From assembly GCA_964431285.1 (NCBI GenBank), contig CAYSJO010000308.1, positions 1 through 16,441 of the forward strand: a stretch of 16,441 nucleotides of DNA, written 5' to 3'. The position numbers and the translations under genes were made by a program. Below, in pieces: positions 1-8,265 of the stretch. A model generated the notes under the pieces. It made no database searches, was not told where the DNA came from, and worked only from the letters and a program-made list of their open reading frames with translations. Source of the stretch: CAUZFZ01 sp964431285 (GTDB lineage: Bacteria; Planctomycetota; Planctomycetia; Planctomycetales; Planctomycetaceae). The first letter of the stretch is position 1, and each line of letters opens with the position of its first letter.

Positions 1-2
1 TG

Positions 3-560
3 ATCCGAAGCGCGTGCCAGGGCGACCGGGGGGCATTTGAGGAACTGGTGCGTCGCACCAGTCGGCTCGTCTTCGGGCGACTGTCTGTGGAAACCGGCGA
101 TGTGCATCGCGCCGAAGACCTGCTGCAGGAGACGCTATTGATCGCATTTCGTCGCCCGCCGCAATTGACGGACCCGGATGCCTTCAGGCCCTGGCTACTG
201 ACGATCGCACAAAACGTCGTGATTGATGCCGTTCGACGCGACAAGCGGAAACGGCGTTCAGGCTCACTGTCCACCGGGAACAATGCTCTCAACCAGGTGC
301 CAGACGATAGCCCGGGCCCAAGTGAACAGTTGGAGAACAGCGAAATGCGCGACCAGTTCCTGGCCGTACTGCGTTCAATTCCGGAGCAGTATCGCGATCC
401 CCTGACGCTGCGTTATGTGAGTGGCTCGGACTACGACACGATTTGCACAGAACTGGGAATGTCCAACGGCGCGTTGCGGGGACTGCTGCATCGCGGCATG
501 AAGATGCTCCGCGCGAAGCTGGAGCACATTGACTGTAAACAAACTGGAGGGTCGGTGTGA
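3..560 (+). CDS. ECF-family RNA polymerase sigma factor (5' end outside the window)
   Basis: This is an extracytoplasmic-function sigma factor that would direct RNA polymerase to a dedicated promoter set. The frame is open to the window edge. Residues before the first in-window start candidate (GTG at 48) already match the usual N-terminal ECF sequence (IRSACQGDRGAFEELV), so the true start lies upstream and the GTG at 48 is internal. Sigma region 2 is visible as AEDLLQETLLIAFRRP followed by DAFRPWLLTIAQNVVIDAVRR. Region 4 appears as SIPEQYRDPLTLRYVSG, then the helix-turn-helix DTICTELGMSNGALRGLLHRG. The stop overlaps the start of the next gene, a zinc-finger anti-sigma-like membrane protein, which supports a sigma/anti-sigma pair. 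The assignment to ECF is firm. The subgroup and regulon cannot be read from this sequence. Confidence 0.93.
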   Translation: MRSACQGDRGAFEELVRRTSRLVFGRLSVETGDVHRAEDLLQETLLIAFRRPPQLTDPDAFRPWLLTIAQNVVIDAVRRDKRKRRSGSLSTGNNALNQVPDDSPGPSEQLENSEMRDQFLAVLRSIPEQYRDPLTLRYVSGSDYDTICTELGMSNGALRGLLHRGMKMLRAKLEHIDCKQTGGSV

Positions 561-562
561 TG
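546..562 (+). promoter_or_regulatory. Ribosome binding site and TGATG translational-coupling junction
   Basis: GGAGG lies at 546-550. The sigma factor stop TGA (558-560) overlaps the ATG of the next gene (560-562) by one base, and the GGAGG is nine bases upstream of that ATG. A GTG at 557 is in the same frame and would add one residue, but the ATG has the better spacing and start codon. The overlap suggests that sigma and anti-sigma are made in a linked ratio by terminating and re-initiating ribosomes. Confidence 0.7.
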
Positions 563-3500
563 TCCGAACACGCATGGGTTCTGGAAAATGTGGCGACCTG
601 GCTGGCGGACGGGCTGGATACGGCGGATCGCGAACGCCTGGAACGGCACGTCGACGCCTGTCCGCAATGTGCTGAGGCAGTGCAGCAGACCCGCTCGTTT
701 GATGACGCGATGCGTGGGCTCTTCGCGGATGTGCAACCAAATCCGGCCCTGAAAGATCGCATGATCCAGGCGCTGCGTGTGTCGGCTCGGCCGCGCTGGC
801 GACATTTGCGTGTCTATCGAAGACTCGTACTGGGCACTGCTGCCGTATTGATGATCGGTGTGTTTGGCGTTTTCGGTGCGTTCATCGCTGACTCGATTGA
901 GCAGGGAAACCTACCCTTTCCCGGGATGTCACACCATGACCAGACACTTCTCGCGGCGAATTCCACTTCCTTTGGGGCGCAAGTTCCTGGCGTAAGTGTC
1001 AATTCACGGGATGACCGCACTGTCTTACAGGACACGGACGGTCTGGCGAGTCAGACTCGCCGCGAAGTTGTTGCTTATTTCTCTGATGAAACTTATTTCT
1101 TAGATGAAAATGGACAAGCATCAGAACGATCCACCGATTGGTTTGAGTCAGGAATCAAAGGCGATTCCAACGGTGAGTCTGGACTTGTCACAGGCGGCTG
1201 GGGCTATTCGGGCGTAGAACCGACTGAGACTCGTTTTTTGATCCTGCCTCAATTGAGTACAGAAGCCGAAGTCGCTGAAAGTGGGGGCGAGGAACTGTTT
1301 GCGTCTGTTACTCCGCCTGCATCCGGCAAGGGCATAGGCGGTGATGAGCTGACCAGGCTGTTGACAGAGCAGGACGGCCGGAGCCCGGTCGTAGACAAGC
1401 TCTACACTTACGTCAACAAGTTGCCGGCGACGAAGGTTGGGGCTGCCGCTTCCCTGGTTTCAGGTACTGAGACTGCCTTGGCGCTCCGCTTCAAACCGAA
1501 CGCTCTTCTCGCCGATCTGGAACAATCCCTGGTCGTGCCCACGGAAGAACAGATCAAGCCGTCCTTCACCGTGGCGCTGGCAGAACAAGAGACGGCTGAG
1601 TCCGAGGCTCGACAGGTCGATACCAACGGGCCCGAGGCCGACGAGGACCAGCCGACCGCCGTCTCGCAACGCAAGGTCATACGGTCCGGTGATATGGAGT
1701 TCGAGGTGGAGTCGTTCGACTCAGCGGTTGAACAGATTACCAAGATTACGACCGAGGAAGGCGGGTTCATCGCCACAGTCGACAGCGAGCAGTTGCCAAA
1801 CGGAAAAATGCAGGGCAGCGTCGTTGTACGCGTTTTGCCCGAGCGGCTGGACACACTTGTCCTGAAACTACGTGCGCTCGGGGAACTCACGATCCAGAAG
1901 ATTGGCAGTCAGGACGTTACTAAAAAGTACACAGATCTCGAAAGCCGTCTGCGTGCCGCGAGGGCCATGGAAGTGCGACTGCTGGAGATGATTAAGACTG
2001 GCAACGGAGAAATTGAGCATCTGCTTAAGGCGGAAAAAGAACTGGGTGTATGGCGCACGAAGATTGAGGAGACCGAAGGTGAACTGCGTTATTACAACAA
2101 TGTGATTGCCCTGAGCACGCTGAGAATCACGCTTGCCGAGAAGGAGATTCGTGCAGCAGCGGAATTGACGGAAACCGAGCGAGTGCAGATGGGCATCGAG
2201 GTCGAAGATGTGGAGCAGGCGCATCAGGAAGCGCTGAAGGCAGTCGACGAGGCGAACGGACTGGTGACGAAATCCGAGCTGAAGCAGCACGAGGCAGAGC
2301 AGTACAGTGCAGTGATTAACTTTGAGATTGACCGTGAAGCGGCCGGCCCGTTGCGCGATCGCCTGCAACAGATCGGGCGCGTAGTCCGGCTTGACATCAA
2401 TCGCGTGCAGCGGGCCGAAGGAGGCAACGGTTTGCCTCGCGATGCTCGAACCGTGCGAAAGGACACGCAGTTTTCCGTTTCGCTGTACAACGTAGCCAAT
2501 GTGGCTCCACGTGAGACCATTCACGTGAGCCTGGCCTGCACGGACACCGAGGCGGCTTACAAGACGATCCTCGAACAAGTGGAACAGGTGGGCGGCCGGA
2601 TCGTGACATCTTCGCTCAAGAGCCAGCACAGCCAGAAAACGGCCGGGTCCGTGCACTTCGAACTTCCCGTCGCGACGGCTGACGCGGTATTGATGGACGT
2701 GAAGGCTGTCGGTGAGGTAATGCGGCTCGAAGTAACCGAGAACCCCGATAGCAAAAACGTGACCAAATCCAAGCGTGGATTCAACGTTGAGCTCTGGGCG
2801 ATGGGGCTGGTCGCACCGAGAGAGACGATCGTGCTCCAGATCGCCACCAAAGACGTGCCCGCCGGATACCGCACGCTGCAGGAGGCCGTGCACAAAGCCA
2901 ATGGTCGCATCCTGAACGCACAACTTAACGAGCAGGACAAACAGAACATCACGGCCCAGCTGGATTTCGACATCCCACGCGACGACCAGCCAGTTCTGGA
3001 CGTGGTCGGAGAGGTTTTCTCACGCAATGTCACGCGGTCTCAGGACGATGAAAATGTGATCGACAGTAAGGTCCGCGTGCAGGTCGCACTCATCGACCAG
3101 GCCCGCATCCCGCCGCGTGAGACGATCACGCTGGGCATTGAAGTGGGCGATGTGGATCAGGCGACTGCGGCACTCTCGACGCTTGTGGAAGAAAGTCAGG
3201 GGCGAACTGTCGAGTCGCATCTGGCACACGAGCGATCGGGACGAGTGACGGCGAAGGTCGTCTTCGACGTGCCCTTGGCCAGCGGCAGTGGCCTGGTCGA
3301 GAAGTTCAAGGCATCCGGCACCGTGCGTGCCCAACAGTCGACACGCAACCCGCAGGTCCCCGACGGCAAACTGGCCATCGCGCGACTGGAAGTGACGCTG
3401 TCCAACGCGGAACTCATCGTCCCAAGTGACGGGGGATTCCTGGCGCAGATTCGCACGGGCCTGGCAACCAGCTTCACTGCGATTTCCTGGAGCCTGACCG

Positions 3501-3613
3501 TCGTCATCGTGGGCCTGTGCTTCGTCCTTCCCTGGGCACTTGTCCTTTACGCCATTTACCGAGTAATCGCGAGTATTCGGCGCAAGGCGTCTCCAGCGCG
3601 AACGACCGCATAG
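560..3613 (+). CDS. Giant anti-sigma-like membrane protein: zf-HC2 domain, TM, five DUF4349-like modules, C-terminal TM
   Basis: This 1017-residue protein probably holds the upstream ECF sigma factor inactive and senses an envelope signal. The N terminus has a zinc-binding anti-sigma motif, H30-x3-C34-x2-C37. A hydrophobic segment at about 89-112 is followed by about 250 low-complexity, probably disordered residues. A DUF4349 domain starts near 371 (RKVIRSGDMEFEVESFDSA), with a helical, coiled-coil-like insert at about 455-520. Four further units start near 537, 650, 752 and 851. Each repeats the pattern D-V-x-x-A, helix, G-(G/R)-x-(I/V), then a strand ending (F/V)-(D/E)-(I/V/L)-P and a V-G-x-V-like segment, the same layout as the DUF4349 core. 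A second TM lies at about 975-1002, with a short basic tail. With two TM segments, both ends would be cytoplasmic and about 860 residues periplasmic. The anti-sigma role is inferred from the zinc motif and coupling. The DUF4349 function is unknown. Confidence 0.82.
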   Translation: MSEHAWVLENVATWLADGLDTADRERLERHVDACPQCAEAVQQTRSFDDAMRGLFADVQPNPALKDRMIQALRVSARPRWRHLRVYRRLVLGTAAVLMIGVFGVFGAFIADSIEQGNLPFPGMSHHDQTLLAANSTSFGAQVPGVSVNSRDDRTVLQDTDGLASQTRREVVAYFSDETYFLDENGQASERSTDWFESGIKGDSNGESGLVTGGWGYSGVEPTETRFLILPQLSTEAEVAESGGEELFASVTPPASGKGIGGDELTRLLTEQDGRSPVVDKLYTYVNKLPATKVGAAASLVSGTETALALRFKPNALLADLEQSLVVPTEEQIKPSFTVALAEQETAESEARQVDTNGPEADEDQPTAVSQRKVIRSGDMEFEVESFDSAVEQITKITTEEGGFIATVDSEQLPNGKMQGSVVVRVLPERLDTLVLKLRALGELTIQKIGSQDVTKKYTDLESRLRAARAMEVRLLEMIKTGNGEIEHLLKAEKELGVWRTKIEETEGELRYYNNVIALSTLRITLAEKEIRAAAELTETERVQMGIEVEDVEQAHQEALKAVDEANGLVTKSELKQHEAEQYSAVINFEIDREAAGPLRDRLQQIGRVVRLDINRVQRAEGGNGLPRDARTVRKDTQFSVSLYNVANVAPRETIHVSLACTDTEAAYKTILEQVEQVGGRIVTSSLKSQHSQKTAGSVHFELPVATADAVLMDVKAVGEVMRLEVTENPDSKNVTKSKRGFNVELWAMGLVAPRETIVLQIATKDVPAGYRTLQEAVHKANGRILNAQLNEQDKQNITAQLDFDIPRDDQPVLDVVGEVFSRNVTRSQDDENVIDSKVRVQVALIDQARIPPRETITLGIEVGDVDQATAALSTLVEESQGRTVESHLAHERSGRVTAKVVFDVPLASGSGLVEKFKASGTVRAQQSTRNPQVPDGKLAIARLEVTLSNAELIVPSDGGFLAQIRTGLATSFTAISWSLTVVIVGLCFVLPWALVLYAIYRVIASIRRKASPARTTA
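2164..3420 (+). repeat. Four tandem ~100-residue DUF4349-like repeats within the anti-sigma-like gene
   Basis: The units begin near 2164, 2508, 2814 and 3111, a period of roughly 300-340 bases. Three of them open with a nearly identical signature: APRETIHVSLA, APRETIVLQIA and PPRETITLGIE. Each continues with an A-rich helix, a G-R-I-like turn (GGRIVTSSL, NGRILNAQL, QGRTVESHL) and a strand such as VHFELP, LDFDIP or VVFDVP. The first unit is less conserved and lacks the RETI signature. Divergence is high enough that the duplications look old. Confidence 0.7.
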
Positions 3614-3674
3614 AAGCTCGCCGCCGTTCGGCCACCAGGAAAACCTCGGCTGATCGGCCCGGTCGACTACTTGC

Positions 3675-4177
3675 TCACGTGGCCTGCTTCTTTGCGGCGG
3701 CGGGCGTTTTAGTCTGAGGCTTCTTTTCGGTGGCCTTCTTGTGGGTCCCCAGGAATTCCTCAAGCGTCAGCACACAGTCGCAATTTACGTCGAGTTTCCT
3801 GAACAGTTTCTCTTTCTGTGCAGCGAAATCCTCGTGCTTGTGAAGTGCCCTTTTCTTTGCAGCGATGGCATCAGTCAGTGCAACTTTTCCTTTCACAGGT
3901 GAAACTTTTTTCTTTGCAGCAGCGTCCGGCTTGTTCAGCGCCGCCTTTTTCTTTACGGCGATGGCATCAGCCTTGGTCAGTGCAGCCTTGCCTTTCACGA
4001 ACCGAGCTTTTTTCTTTTCAGCGACAGCGTTCTTCTTCGCAACTGCGGCATCGTCAGCTTGTGCTTTCGCAGGCTTGTCCACAGCCGCTTTCTATGCGTC
4101 GGCCTGATCATCCGCATCCAGACTGCCAGCTGTCAGACAACAGCGATGACCAACACATGAGGGGCAACTCTGATCAT
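3675..4177 (-). pseudogene. Secreted Lys/Ala-rich protein with one EF-hand; signal-peptide region broken by a frameshift and a TAG
   Basis: The intact downstream frame (from GTG at 4082, 135 residues) is an alternating lysine/alanine chain resembling histone H1-type tails. It includes an EF-hand-like calcium loop, D-V-N-C-D-C-V-L-T-L-E-E-F, in which the usual glycine at loop position 6 is cysteine. The GTG has no convincing ribosome site. A good one, AAGGAG (4185-4190), precedes ATG at 4177, which starts MIRVAPHVLVIAVV and then hits TGA (4135-4133). Shifting by one base near 4136-4141 gives LTAGSLDADDQADA, then TAG (4094-4092), then KAAVDKPAKAQ in the frame of the long chain. Joined, this is a normal signal peptide leading into the K/A chain, so the gene appears to have lost one base and gained one nonsense codon (AAG or CAG to TAG). 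Expression of a cytoplasmic remnant from 4082 remains possible. Confidence 0.68.
3864..3990 (-). repeat. Internal direct repeat of the Lys/Ala-rich coding region
   Basis: The block GATGGCATCA at 3864-3873 recurs at 3960-3969, 96 bases (32 codons) away. In both copies it is followed closely by TCAGTGCA and CCTTTCAC, with a six-base insertion in the second copy. In protein terms the units are KGKAALTKADAIAVKKKAAL and KGKVALTDAIAAKKRAL. This indicates growth of the tail by internal duplication. Confidence 0.6.
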
Positions 4178-4184
4178 CTCATAA

Positions 4185-4190
4185 CTCCTT
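4185..4190 (-). promoter_or_regulatory. Ribosome binding site AAGGAG of the broken EF-hand gene
   Basis: AAGGAG lies seven bases upstream of ATG 4177-4175. A nearer ATG at 4182 is followed almost at once by TGA, so it is not used. This site marks the ancestral start and shows that the open GTG frame at 4082 is not the original N terminus. Confidence 0.55.
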
Positions 4191-4213
4191 CCAGGGTTTG
4201 ATCTGTCGACAAA

Positions 4214-4239
4214 TCGACGCGCGTCTCAAAGTGCGCGAT
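4214..4239 (-). terminator. Possible short stem-loop just after the small cysteine protein gene
   Basis: On the minus strand CGCGC (4237-4233) can pair with GCGCG (4222-4218) around a ten-base loop, and the flanking ATCG/CGAT could extend the stem across a bulge. Only three Ts follow, so it is a weak terminator candidate. It could equally be part of the 5' leader of the next gene. Confidence 0.22.
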
Positions 4240-4622
4240 CAATCGTTCTTTGCTTCGGGTGAGTCAGTCGTCTGCTTGTCGCCGGTCGGCACCTCTGGAT
4301 CGACTATCCTGGACACATACAGGTAGACGGTATTGCCGTCAAATCTGGTCAGCGCGCCCGTCGCGACTTTGGGAGCACCAGAGCAGCGAAGCTTGAACAA
4401 CTCCCTGGCCGCATCGCCATTCAGCAAGACCTGGAGATCGCCCGCCTTCAGACCGGCGGCGCACTTTCCGGTTTTGAATTCACATTTGCTGCAGACCAGG
4501 TTGCCGACCACGTCCGCCCTGGCAGCCAGGGGCTTTTTCGTGGCGTCCTTTTCTTTGTCGGCAGCATGAACTGAAACGGCCGTGACGAGTACAGCCAACA
4601 CAGCGAATGAAAGGAAACGCAT
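4239..4622 (-). CDS. Small secreted four-cysteine protein of unknown function
   Basis: The frame is open further upstream, but the start is placed at ATG 4622-4620. An AGGAG lies eight bases upstream of it, and the protein then opens with a clean signal peptide (MRFLSFAVLAVLVTAVSVHA, residues 1-20). The mature part is about 107 residues: a charged K/D stretch, then VVGNLVCSKCEFKTGKC with C44-x2-C47-x6-C54, and C80 further on. It ends with a short beta-rich part (ALTRFDGNTVYLYVSRI) and an acidic tail. The cysteines suggest a small metal site or disulphide-stabilised fold in the periplasm. I do not recognise a named family with certainty. Small planctomycete secreted proteins with a similar CxxC start are known, but no function can be assigned. 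It lies on the same strand between the SGNH/cytochrome gene and the broken EF-hand gene. Confidence 0.75.
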   Translation of the reverse strand: MRFLSFAVLAVLVTAVSVHAADKEKDATKKPLAARADVVGNLVCSKCEFKTGKCAAGLKAGDLQVLLNGDAARELFKLRCSGAPKVATGALTRFDGNTVYLYVSRIVDPEVPTGDKQTTDSPEAKND

Positions 4623-4764
4623 CGCAATCGCTCCTCTGATGAGAACCTGATGTCCACCGGGAAAGCACAAACGTTCGTCGTTCAGTCTCCGGTCAGGTCA
4701 ATGACGTGCGGAAGCTTGCAGAATACCGCGATTCTCCAGCGTTCGCATCACTCGTCCGCGATCA

Positions 4765-7700
4765 CTACTGCTTTCTGATTTCGATGACGTACTTCATCAG
4801 GTCGTTGAATTCTCCGCGATTCTTCAACTGCCTGGTTAAGTTGGCGGGCATTAATGACGTTCGAGAGTCGAATACTTCGTCAACATCTTTTTTCGCGATC
4901 GTGATCGGTTCCGGCTGGGCCAGGTTTCTCAGAACGATTTCCTCGCTGTTCTCCGAGATTCGAATGCCCGTAATCTGTTTGCCATTCTCGGTCACCACGA
5001 TGACCTGCGCAAATGCTTTGTCGATCAGCTTTGACGGACGCAGTACAGAATCCACCAGGTCCTCAGGCTTCAATGAGGTCTTGACCTTCATCAGGTCTGG
5101 ACCGAGGCGAATCGCGCCGGCCGGTGGGGCATGACATGCAAAGCAAGCTGCCGCCGATTTGTGGAAGAGTGTCTTACCCTTCTGTGCATTGCCTCTTGCG
5201 ATTGCGACGCGGGCGAGTTCTGCCGGCGAAGCGCTAAGCAGTTCGTCCTCCAATTCCTTGTTAGAGAAACCGTCCGGATTAATTCCGATGTCTTTCAAAA
5301 CGAGAGCGGCTTCCAGCGGGTGCTCTGCAAGCAGGTCATTCGGATTCCAGAATGTTGTTCGGTCGATTGTTTCTGATCGAACTCTGGCGACGGTCTCGGT
5401 GCGAATTGCCGACGCCTCGTTGCCCCAGGTATTGCGTACAAACGTCAGAACGGCGGCAAGTTCTTCGTCTTTTAACAAGGATCGGAACGCGGTCATCGGA
5501 GGTACACCGCGAGCGGGATCGTATGTCTTACCATGGACAGTGATTTTTCCCCACATGCCGTGGAGTGTCATTTTGACCAGACGCTCTTCGCTGCCGTTTA
5601 CCCACGGGCTTTGAACAAGTGACGGATAGACAATGCCGTTGCCTTTACCGTGTGGCAGATGGCACGTCATGCAATGCGAGTGCCTTTGGTAAACAGCGGC
5701 ACCCAGTTCGTAGACTTTCTGGTCAGCAGGACTGAGGCGTTTGGGGGGATCGAATTTGACAAATTGCACTTCTGCGGGTGCGACGAAGCCACGGGCTCCC
5801 GTCGAGTCAACGTTGTGCCAGAAATGCTTCACGGTGGTCGCAGCGACAACAGCGTGCTTGACCTTGGAGTTCAAGAGCACATTCAACAGCTCTTCGTTTC
5901 TCGCATTGTGCTGCTGGTGCATCCACAGTGCTTCCAGAAGATGATGGGCTTCTTTCTCATCATTCGGGTCGAAGTCCTTCATCCACTCGCGAGTGGCAGT
6001 CAGCACTTCATGGGAGTCACGGCCGCTCAATTCAACGCGGGTTCGGTGACGAACTCCGTTGACCGGGTGCTTGAGGTTCTCCAACAGTGCAGCGATGGGC
6101 TGACCGTAAATCTTTACCGGCTCCTGGAGTGGCCGGCCTTTGACCGTCAGACGAACGATGCGGCCATGCACATGGTCGCGGTTGGGATCACGAATGTTGT
6201 GTTGCATGTGGCCGATAATGGCGTTGTGCCAGTCGGCGACATACAGGGCTCCGTCTTCCCCGATAACTGCGTCGGTCGGGCGGAAGTTTCGATCTGCGCT
6301 GTTGATCAGTTCTTTGACAGGCGTTCCCCAGACATGGCCGAACGGTCGCTTGTCTCCGTCGCCATCGCGATCGAGGTCGTACTGCTTGATGCCCAGGAAT
6401 CCGATCGTATTGCAAATCAGGAAGTCATCCTGCATGTCTTCAGGAAAGTGCTGCGAAGACAGAATCGCATCTGCCGCGACAGGGCGGAATTCCTTAGTCA
6501 GCAACGTGTGCATCTTGAAACCCTTGCCCTCGGGCCTCACCTGAAACGATTTCCCACCGGTACCATCATTAGCGTAGCAGTAACCCCAGTAATCGAAGCT
6601 CGTGCCATGCGGGTTGGGGCTGTTACCGGCATGCGGAGTGATGGCAAAGGTTCGTGGATCAAATCGGTACATTCCCGAAGCGCCAATCGTCAGATTCTGC
6701 TTCCACGGCGTCTCATGATTGTGCACGAGAAAAATACCACTCTGCCAGTAGATACCGCCGTCCGGGCCGTAGACCAGGTTATTAGCAGCGTGGTGAGTGT
6801 CGGACGTTCCCAGTCCCTGCAGAATGGGATAACGCACATCGGCTTTGTCGTCGCCGTCTGTGTCTTTGAGAAACAACAGATCCGGACCTGACGTGACAAT
6901 GACACCGCCGCCCCAGAATTCGAAGCCGAGCGGATTGTGAACGTGAGCGAAAATCTTGCGGTGATCGGCCACTCCGTCGTGATCGATATCCTCAAGAATC
7001 ATGAGACTATCGTTCATCTTCTTCAGCGGTTCCCACTTGGGATACGTGTTCCAGCTCGCCACCCACAACCGGCCTTTCGCATCGACCTGCATCTGCACAG
7101 GGTTGGCGAGATCAGGGAATCGGGTTTCCGAGGCGAAGACATTTAATTCGAAGCCCTCAGGAACCTTCATCTTTGTGAGGCTCTCTTCCGGGCTCAGGTA
7201 ATCGACGCTGCCTTCTTTCTGAGCGTTTGAGCTTTTGCTTCCCCCACCCACGTTTGAAGTCACCTTCACCGGCGGAGGAACGTTGCTGTCATCCAGTTCA
7301 AACCTGGTACCCTGGGCGGCGGCCCAGATCGCTTTGTCTCGATTGGCTGTCATGACATCGAGCATGACCAGCTCGTGCTTCAGAACATCGGCATTGCTTT
7401 GACCGTCGACAAATCGCAGCCCGGATCGACCACCCCAGATGTCGTTGCCATCAGTGGCTCGGTAGCGGTTGTGCCAGTGCCAGTTCTTGTCTTCCACGGC
7501 GGCGTACACAGCACTGAGTGTGTTGGTGGATGGCGCCTTTGTGCCGAGTAACCTGCGTGAGATCATCCCCGCGAGTCTGCGGTAGCCCTTCGCATTCAGA
7601 TGGATGCCATTGAGCGTGTACCGCTCTGTGCTGGAAGCGAACAACTGGAAGGTTGGAGAATAGAGGTCGATGAAGGTCGAGCCAGTTTCCGTCGCAGCTC

Positions 7701-8265
7701 TTCGCGTGGCTTCCGTAAAGGCGGCCAGATTCGTGTTCCTCTCAGTGCCTTCAGGAAGGTTGGAATCTCCTGTGTTTTCGTAGGCGATCGGGCTGAACAG
7801 AACAAACCGAGCGTCAACTCCCATTTCTTTCCGCAGTCCACGATACCGCTCGACCAGTTTCACCAGCTCAGCTTTATAGGCGTCGGCACCGGCCGGCCCC
7901 GCGAACGATTCGTTGTAGCCGTAGAACGTGAACACAACATCCGGAGCGACGTGCTGTAGATACTCTGGGTCGTTCGTGAAGCCCTTGTTCCGCGGGCGTT
8001 TGTTAACCATGTCCCCCGAGAAACTCATGTTCCGGAAGCTGACATTCAGCCCCTTTGCGTGGCTTTGCAGAACGGCTTCAACCCACGGGTCGTGCTGCAT
8101 CCGATCGGCCAGCCCGTTGCCGTAAATGGCGACGACGTCGTCTTTCCTGAAATCAAAAGGCTCGGCGGCTGTTGCCGACTGGGTGGTCAGAACGCCGAGC
8201 AATACGCAAGTAGTCAACACGGCAACTAAACGTTTCTTCAACATGGTCTGATCGATCTTCTTCAT
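4765..8265 (-). CDS. Secreted SGNH-like / PVC beta-propeller dehydrogenase-like / dihaem cytochrome c fusion
   Basis: This 1166-residue protein has a signal peptide (about 1-34; M8 is an alternative start at 8244). Residues 40-320 form an SGNH-hydrolase-like domain: block I is YGNGLADRM (48-56), the third block is YGYNES (115-120), and the last is NGIHLNAKGY (219-228). The nucleophilic serine of the GDS motif is not visible, and the aspartate of DxxH is asparagine here. Residues 368-715 resemble the PVC membrane-bound-dehydrogenase N-terminal propeller (TIGR02604 type), with Ca-like loops DIDHDGVAD and DTDGDDKAD. A helical, HEAT-like stretch follows. The first haem motif is CMTCH (865-869), with M923 as likely ligand. 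The second is CFACH (1041-1045), in the planctomycete haem-binding module (TIGR02603 type) ending TSLMPANL (M1139). It probably oxidises an organic substrate in the periplasm. The substrate is unknown. Confidence 0.9.
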   Translation of the reverse strand: MKKIDQTMLKKRLVAVLTTCVLLGVLTTQSATAAEPFDFRKDDVVAIYGNGLADRMQHDPWVEAVLQSHAKGLNVSFRNMSFSGDMVNKRPRNKGFTNDPEYLQHVAPDVVFTFYGYNESFAGPAGADAYKAELVKLVERYRGLRKEMGVDARFVLFSPIAYENTGDSNLPEGTERNTNLAAFTEATRRAATETGSTFIDLYSPTFQLFASSTERYTLNGIHLNAKGYRRLAGMISRRLLGTKAPSTNTLSAVYAAVEDKNWHWHNRYRATDGNDIWGGRSGLRFVDGQSNADVLKHELVMLDVMTANRDKAIWAAAQGTRFELDDSNVPPPVKVTSNVGGGSKSSNAQKEGSVDYLSPEESLTKMKVPEGFELNVFASETRFPDLANPVQMQVDAKGRLWVASWNTYPKWEPLKKMNDSLMILEDIDHDGVADHRKIFAHVHNPLGFEFWGGGVIVTSGPDLLFLKDTDGDDKADVRYPILQGLGTSDTHHAANNLVYGPDGGIYWQSGIFLVHNHETPWKQNLTIGASGMYRFDPRTFAITPHAGNSPNPHGTSFDYWGYCYANDGTGGKSFQVRPEGKGFKMHTLLTKEFRPVAADAILSSQHFPEDMQDDFLICNTIGFLGIKQYDLDRDGDGDKRPFGHVWGTPVKELINSADRNFRPTDAVIGEDGALYVADWHNAIIGHMQHNIRDPNRDHVHGRIVRLTVKGRPLQEPVKIYGQPIAALLENLKHPVNGVRHRTRVELSGRDSHEVLTATREWMKDFDPNDEKEAHHLLEALWMHQQHNARNEELLNVLLNSKVKHAVVAATTVKHFWHNVDSTGARGFVAPAEVQFVKFDPPKRLSPADQKVYELGAAVYQRHSHCMTCHLPHGKGNGIVYPSLVQSPWVNGSEERLVKMTLHGMWGKITVHGKTYDPARGVPPMTAFRSLLKDEELAAVLTFVRNTWGNEASAIRTETVARVRSETIDRTTFWNPNDLLAEHPLEAALVLKDIGINPDGFSNKELEDELLSASPAELARVAIARGNAQKGKTLFHKSAAACFACHAPPAGAIRLGPDLMKVKTSLKPEDLVDSVLRPSKLIDKAFAQVIVVTENGKQITGIRISENSEEIVLRNLAQPEPITIAKKDVDEVFDSRTSLMPANLTRQLKNRGEFNDLMKYVIEIRKQ

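Noticed and set aside
1868..2923. Long open frame on the minus strand (351 codons)
   Set aside because: It is antisense to the repeat region of the anti-sigma-like gene, which has clear domains and a proper start. No motif supports the antisense reading.
5650..6891. Long open frame on the plus strand (413 codons)
   Set aside because: It lies wholly opposite the SGNH/propeller/cytochrome gene, has no recognisable domain, and its composition is explained by the coding bias of the other strand.
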